From Methylocystis sp. (GTDB lineage Bacteria; Pseudomonadota; Alphaproteobacteria; Rhizobiales; Beijerinckiaceae): 9,372 bases of DNA. Below the pieces are notes generated by a model. That model was not told the origin of the DNA. It made no database searches and saw only the letters and a list, made by a program, of their open reading frames with translations. A program made the position numbers and the translations under genes. Shown here piece after piece: positions 5,615-9,372 of this stretch. The DNA lies in contig JALRFG010000065.1 in the NCBI GenBank assembly GCA_023253795.1, forward strand, positions 1 to 9,372, written 5' to 3'. Every line of letters starts with the position of its first letter. Within the stretch, counting starts at the first letter, position 1.

Positions 5615-6825
5615 ATGGCGCAGATCGAGATTGTGCCGGTCGAGGGCCTGTCCCGCTTTACGACCTTCTGCAAGCTCCCCCGGCTCTTGTATCGGGGTAT
5701 GAGCGGCTTTGTGCCGCCGCTCGACGTCGAGCGCTGGACGCTCTTCGCCCATCGTCTCAATCCGCATTACAAGCTGGTCGAAGAGCAGAAGTTCTTGGCG
5801 CGCCGCAATGGCGAATGGGTCGGCCGGATCGCCGCGCAAATCTACAAGGCATGGTCCCCGTCGGCGCCAGCCCGGCGCAGTTTGGCGCGCTTGACGCCAT
5901 CGACGACATCGACGTCGTCCGCGCTTTACTTGCGGCGGCGGAAGACTGGTTGCGGGCCCGCGGCGCCGAGCGGATGAGCGGTCCCTTTTCGCCCTCGATC
6001 AATTCCGAATGCGGCATGCTCGTCGAGGGTCATCAGGCGACGCCGATGTTCCTGATGCCCTGGCATCCTGCCTATCTTGGCCGTCATCTCGATGCGCTGG
6101 GCTATGAAAAAGCCCGCGATCTGATCTCCTATCGCTGGGGCGTCGCCGACAAAAAACTCGATGAAAAACCCCGTTTCTCGCTGCGCAAGGAATGGAACGA
6201 ACGGCTAAAGGTTCGCACGCTCGATATGTCGCGCCTCAAAACGCAAGAGACGCCGATCATGACCGAGCTATTCAACGACGCCTGGCGCGGCAATTGGGGT
6301 TATGTCCCCTTCACCAAAGAAGAATTCGACTCTACCGCCGATGGCCTGAAACTCATCATGCCTCCGGATTACGGCCTCGTCGTTGAGCTGGACGGCAAGC
6401 CGCAGTCCTTCGTGGTGGCGCTGCCCAATTTCTGCGAGATCATCGCCGATCTCAATGGTCGGCTCTTTCCCTTTGGCTGGCTGAAGCTTATCTCCCGTAT
6501 GCGGAGCCACTGCTTCATGTCCGTGCGCATTGCGCTGCTGGGCACCAGCAAGGCTCTGCAAAACAGCGCGACCGGCGGTTTGATCCTGATGACGATTGTC
6601 GAGGAGGCGCGCCGTCGCGGCGCCAGCTCGCCCGGACAGCATCTGGAGGCGGGCTGGGTGCTGGAGGATAATATGGCGATGCGTCGGCCGATTGAAATGT
6701 TTGGCGGCAAGGTCGATAAAATTCACCGAATCTATGAAAAGCGCCTCACGGCGCCGGCGAGCGTTGCGTTGCGTGACGGCAGCCGCGTTGATGACAACGC
6801 GGCATCACAGGATTCAGGCTCATGA
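5615..6825 (+). pseudogene. GNAT-fold acyltransferase, probable bacterial ceramide synthase, frameshifted
   Basis: Two overlapping frames encode one protein. The first (ATG 5615, AGGA eight bases upstream) gives IEIVPVEGLSRF... to GRIAAQIYK (residue 78), then reads nonsense to a stop at 5977. The family sequence resumes one frame back, as GMVPVGASPAQFGALDAIDD. One extra G in the GG at 5848-5849 would join them as IYK-G-MVPVG, restoring 403 residues. In restored numbering, GNWGYVPF lies at 226-233 and the C-terminal GNAT part carries WVLEDN (348-353) and RIYEKRL. The usual acyl-CoA loop R/Q-x-x-G-x-G is altered to QNSATG (316-321). I recognise the family as uncharacterised GNAT-like proteins of about 380-400 residues. 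Bacterial ceramide synthase in Caulobacter is also GNAT-like, so N-acylation of sphinganine is inferred from that and the operon. The stop overlaps the next start (ATGA). It could be a true mutation, an assembly error or recoding; the rest of the frame shows no decay. A shorter product could start at 5815 or 5851. Confidence 0.8.
5848..5849 (+). other. Likely site of the one-base deletion (GGG to GG)
   Basis: Upstream codons run in phase through AAG at 5846-5848. Downstream family sequence requires GGC at 5848-5850, then ATG at 5851. A lost G in this short run explains the shift with a single change. The context, TAC AAG GCA, is not a canonical -1 slippery heptamer, which argues against programmed frameshifting. 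Confidence 0.6.
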
Positions 6826-7817
6826 GCGGCATATCGGTCACATCCACAGGCGCGGATCGTTCGCATGTCGAGCGCCGTCGTCTGATCCTCGAAAAATATC
6901 CGCAGGTGCGCGAATTGTTCGGGCGCGATCCGGTGACCTTCAAGATCACCGCTGCCATCTTCGTCGGCCAGTTTCTGATCGCCGCGTGGATGGGCTATCT
7001 CGGCCTGTCCTACTGGTGGCTGTCGCTGCTGCTGGCGATCTGCGTCGGCGCCTTCGCCAATCACGCCAATTTCGTCATCATTCACGACGCTATTCATAAT
7101 TGCGTGTTCGAGAGCCCGCTGGCCAATAAATGGACCGCTATTCTCGCCGATCTGCCCAACGCTTTTCCGACATCGATGGGTTTTCGCTGCTACCACATCA
7201 AGCATCATTCGCATCTCTCGGCCTATGATTACGACGCCGACATTCCCAGCGAATGGGAAGTGGAGTGGGTCGGCAACAGCACATGGCGCAAGGCGGCGTG
7301 GCTCTTCGCTTTCCCGGCGATCCAGCTTGCGCGCCTCAATCGTTTGAAGGGCACGGTGCCGATCTGGGGCAAATGGACCTATATCAACGCCGCCGTGATC
7401 ATCGCCTTCGACCTTTTCATGCTGTTCGTCTTTGGTCCGAATGCGCTGCTGTATCTCTTCTTCTCCTTCTGGTTCTCGGTGGGTGGCTTGCATCCGCTGA
7501 GCGCACGCTGGCTTCAGGAGCATTTCGCCTTCGCGCCGGACCAGGGCACCTTCGATTATTATGGGCCGCTGAACACGCTGGCGCTCAATATCGGCTACCA
7601 TAATGAGCATCACGATTTTCACGAGATTCCGTGGACGCGCCTGCCGCAGCTCACCGAAATGGCGCCGGAATTCTACAAGACGCTGCGCTGCCATAAATCA
7701 TGGTTCGCGCTGCTGGTGACCTTTATCTTTGACCCCGACTATTCGCTTGGCACGCGTTCTGAAAATGTCGTGCAGGCGGGACGTGACGCCGCGTCAGTCG
7801 CCGCGGCGGCGGAGTAA
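6822..7817 (+). CDS. DEGS/DES1-like membrane fatty acid desaturase, probable sphingolipid delta-4 desaturase
   Basis: Di-iron membrane enzyme of 331 residues (human DEGS1 is about 323). The N-terminus, with RSHVERRRLILEKYP then LFGRDP (13-37), corresponds to the DES-type N-terminal motif (PHADRRREIL-KYP in animals). Histidine boxes are HDAIH (88-92), HIKHH (125-129) and HNEHH (260-264), the last within GPLNTLALNIGYHNEHHDF, nearly the same as the animal GPLNLLTFNVGYHNEHHDF. LADLPNAFPTSMGFRCYH and DADIPSEWE (138-146) also align with DEGS landmarks. An additional HPLSARW...EHF segment (224-235) matches HPISGHF..EHY. DEGS enzymes put a trans 4,5 double bond into dihydroceramide, and some also hydroxylate C4. 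There is no fused cytochrome b5, as in DEGS. Hydrophobic segments occur at about 41-78 and 187-222. The start overlaps the preceding stop by 4 bases, and AGGA lies nine bases upstream. The resemblance is recalled from memory, not computed. Confidence 0.9.
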   Translation: MSGISVTSTGADRSHVERRRLILEKYPQVRELFGRDPVTFKITAAIFVGQFLIAAWMGYLGLSYWWLSLLLAICVGAFANHANFVIIHDAIHNCVFESPLANKWTAILADLPNAFPTSMGFRCYHIKHHSHLSAYDYDADIPSEWEVEWVGNSTWRKAAWLFAFPAIQLARLNRLKGTVPIWGKWTYINAAVIIAFDLFMLFVFGPNALLYLFFSFWFSVGGLHPLSARWLQEHFAFAPDQGTFDYYGPLNTLALNIGYHNEHHDFHEIPWTRLPQLTEMAPEFYKTLRCHKSWFALLVTFIFDPDYSLGTRSENVVQAGRDAASVAAAAE

Positions 7818-7821
7818 TCTC

Positions 7822-8478
7822 ATGACAGATAATTCCAATATTCGTTCAAACGAGGCGCTCGACGCGTCGCCGCGCCTGTTCGAGAATAATCTTCTCGATA
7901 AAATGTCGCGCGTGCATCATCTGACGCCGGTGATCGTCTATACGCCGATCTTTCTGGGGCTGGTGTTTTATTCGCTGACGCTGAACAGCGTCGGCGCTGT
8001 GCTGCTGGGTCTGGTGCTGGGTTACATCGGCTGGACGCTGACCGAATATTTCGGCCATCGCTATCTGTTCCACACCATCTTCCCGCTGCCCTTTGGGCTG
8101 GGGCCGCGCTTCCAGTTTTTGATCCACGGCGTGCATCACGTCTATCCGAGCGATCCGCTGCGTCTCGTGATGCCGCCGCTGCTCTCGGCGCCGATCATGC
8201 TGATCGCGCTGACCATCATTCATATGCTGTTTGGCGATGTTTTCTGCTGGCCGGTGCTGGCGGGCTTTATCGCCGGCTATGTGATCTATGATTGCGTGCA
8301 TTACTGGACGCATCATGGCCAGCCGACCTCCGATTTCGGCAAGCTGGTGAAGCGTCTGCATATGCTGCATCATTTCCGCGACGCCGAAAAAGGCTTCGGC
8401 GTTCATGCGATCTGGTGGGATTATGTGTTCGGCACCGCCTATAAAAAGGACGAAACGCCGGGCACGCGCGCGGTGTGA
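7822..8478 (+). CDS. FA2H/Scs7-like fatty acid hydroxylase (sterol desaturase superfamily)
   Basis: Membrane di-metal hydroxylase of 218 residues, proposed to add a 2-hydroxyl to the N-acyl chain of ceramide. Histidine motifs run in the order seen in FA2H and yeast Scs7: HRYLFH (79-84), HGVHH (102-106), HYWTHH (160-165), HMLHH (180-184) and a final His195 in GFGVHAIWWDYVFGT. IHGVHHVYPSDPLRLVMPP closely recalls Scs7 (IHGVHH-P-D-RLVMPP), and the N-terminal SPRLFENNLLDKMSR recalls the segment just before its catalytic domain. The cytochrome b5 domain of FA2H/Scs7 is absent, so electrons would come from a separate donor. Four hydrophobic stretches (about 36-54, 57-75, 120-138, 142-158) surround the boxes. 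I start at ATG 7822, with GGAG at the end of the preceding gene and a 4-base intergenic gap; an in-frame ATG at 7729 would overlap the desaturase. A sphinganine C4-hydroxylase (Sur2-type) role is the main alternative. Confidence 0.88.
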   Translation: MTDNSNIRSNEALDASPRLFENNLLDKMSRVHHLTPVIVYTPIFLGLVFYSLTLNSVGAVLLGLVLGYIGWTLTEYFGHRYLFHTIFPLPFGLGPRFQFLIHGVHHVYPSDPLRLVMPPLLSAPIMLIALTIIHMLFGDVFCWPVLAGFIAGYVIYDCVHYWTHHGQPTSDFGKLVKRLHMLHHFRDAEKGFGVHAIWWDYVFGTAYKKDETPGTRAV

Positions 8479-8502
8479 GGCTCTACCCGTCGCTATTCGC
8501 CG

Positions 8503-9372
8503 TTACGCCTGACCTGTCCGCCGGAACCATTCGTCCTCGGTGATCACCTCGATCCCGAGTTCGCTGGCCTTGGCGAGTTTTGAGCCGGCGCCGGGCCCGG
8601 CGACGACCAGATCGGTTTTTTTCGACACCGAACCCGCGACCTTGGCGCCAAAGCGTTCAGCCTGCGCCTTGGCTTCATCGCGCGTCAGACGCTCCAGCCC
8701 GCCGGTGAAGACGACGGTTTTGCCGGCGACCGGCGAGGACGCAGCGAATGCGGGCATGGGCTCCAGCGTCACCTGCGCCAGCAGCGCGTCAAGCTCATGC
8801 GCATTATGCGGCTCGGCGAAGAAATCATGCAGCGCTTCGGCGACCACCGGACCGACGCCGTCGATAGAGTCGATGCGCGCACGCGCTTCCGTGCCGGGCG
8901 CGGCGTCGCGCGCCGTCTCGCGCAGAGCGTCGAAATCCGTGAAATGACGGGCCAGCCGGCGCGCATTGGTTTCGCCGATGTGACGAATGCCCAGTGCGAA
9001 GAGAAAGCGATTGATGGCGATGTGACGTCGCGCGTCGATGGCGGCGAAGAGATTGCGCACCGAGGTTTCGCCAAAGCCTTCGCGATTTTTTATTTTTGTC
9101 AGGCTGGCGCGGTCGCGCTCTTCCAGCGTGAAAATGTCGGAGGCGGTTTTAATCAGCCCCTGCGCATAAAAATAATCGATCTGCTTGTCGCCCAGACCTT
9201 CGATGTCGAAGGCGTTGCGTGAACAAAAATGTTTCAATCTCTCCACGGCCTGCGCCGGACAGACCAGCGAACCGGTGCAGCGCCGGACAATATCGGCTTC
9301 ACCGGTTTTCTCATCGATCTCGCGCAGCGCCGCCGAACCGCACACCGGGCAGACATGCGGGAAAACATAGGG
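8503..9372 (-). CDS. ligA: NAD-dependent DNA ligase LigA, C-terminal part (cut by window edge)
   Basis: The C-terminal 289 residues of the essential replicative and repair ligase, which seals nicks using NAD+. The adenylation and OB domains lie beyond the right edge. Visible in order are: the four-cysteine zinc finger (CPVCGS followed by RRCTGSLVCPAQ, about residues 8-40 of this fragment); the helix-hairpin-helix region, with repeats recognisable at EGFGETSVRNLF, LGIRHIGETNARRLA and IDGVGPVVAEALHDFF; and the C-terminal BRCT domain (from about VAGKTVVFTGGLE to the end, with DLVVAGPGAGSKLAKA). The frame is open to the window edge, and the GTG at 9345 lies inside the zinc finger, so it is not a real start. 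It converges on the hydroxylase gene with 24 bases between stops. No obvious terminator hairpin is seen there. Confidence 0.95.
   Translation of the reverse strand, partial: PYVFPHVCPVCGSAALREIDEKTGEADIVRRCTGSLVCPAQAVERLKHFCSRNAFDIEGLGDKQIDYFYAQGLIKTASDIFTLEERDRASLTKIKNREGFGETSVRNLFAAIDARRHIAINRFLFALGIRHIGETNARRLARHFTDFDALRETARDAAPGTEARARIDSIDGVGPVVAEALHDFFAEPHNAHELDALLAQVTLEPMPAFAASSPVAGKTVVFTGGLERLTRDEAKAQAERFGAKVAGSVSKKTDLVVAGPGAGSKLAKASELGIEVITEDEWFRRTGQA

Noticed and set aside
5840..5853. Programmed -1 frameshifting in the GNAT-like gene
   Set aside because: The local bases (ATC TAC AAG GCA TGG) do not form an X XXY YYZ slippery heptamer, and I see no clear stimulatory stem-loop or upstream Shine-Dalgarno-like element. 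A one-base deletion is simpler.
6732..7694. Open frame of 320 codons on the minus strand opposite the desaturase
   Set aside because: It is the antisense of a gene with intact histidine boxes. The translation has no recognisable motif.
1..9372. CRISPR array, tRNA or rRNA genes, insertion sequences, prophage or attachment sites
   Set aside because: I saw no regularly spaced direct repeats, cloverleaf sequence, transposase or integrase, or terminal inverted repeats with target duplications anywhere in the window.

Overview
The window is GC-rich, gene-dense DNA with tightly packed operons and start/stop overlaps. It looks like an alphaproteobacterial chromosome, plausibly Hyphomicrobiales (Rhizobiales). 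That placement is inference from base composition, the ccmA-ccmB pair and codon use; no rRNA or other taxonomic marker is present.

Layout. At the left is a secreted Ntn-type amide hydrolase of the penicillin V acylase / choloylglycine hydrolase family (minus strand, 158-1198). A 319-base gap follows, then a small exported histidine-rich protein (plus, 1518-1766). Next is a minus-strand operon read from right to left: ccmA (4125-3439), ccmB (3442-2771, overlapping ccmA by 4 bases) and a polytopic membrane protein of the lysylphosphatidylglycerol synthase transmembrane / flippase-like family (2751-1774). ccmA diverges across about 133 bases from a plus-strand operon at 4259-8478. The right edge holds the C-terminal 289 residues of NAD-dependent DNA ligase LigA (minus), convergent with that operon.

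The plus-strand operon is the main interest. It encodes, in order: (1) an alpha-oxoamine synthase resembling serine palmitoyltransferase; (2) a GNAT-fold acyltransferase-like protein, proposed here as the bacterial ceramide-synthase step, interrupted by an apparent one-base frameshift near 5848; (3) a membrane desaturase that closely resembles eukaryotic sphingolipid delta-4 desaturase (DEGS/DES1), including the N-terminal DES motif and a GYHNEHHDF box; and (4) a histidine-box hydroxylase resembling the catalytic domain of fatty acid 2-hydroxylase (FA2H/Scs7). Together these suggest a compact bacterial route to ceramide that is then desaturated and hydroxylated, decorations usually regarded as eukaryotic. 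No 3-ketosphinganine reductase, dedicated acyl carrier protein or acyl-CoA ligase is visible here, so those steps would have to be encoded elsewhere.

The secreted amide hydrolase and the flippase-like protein lie on the same side of the ceramide operon. Links between them and sphingolipid turnover or transport are hypotheses only.
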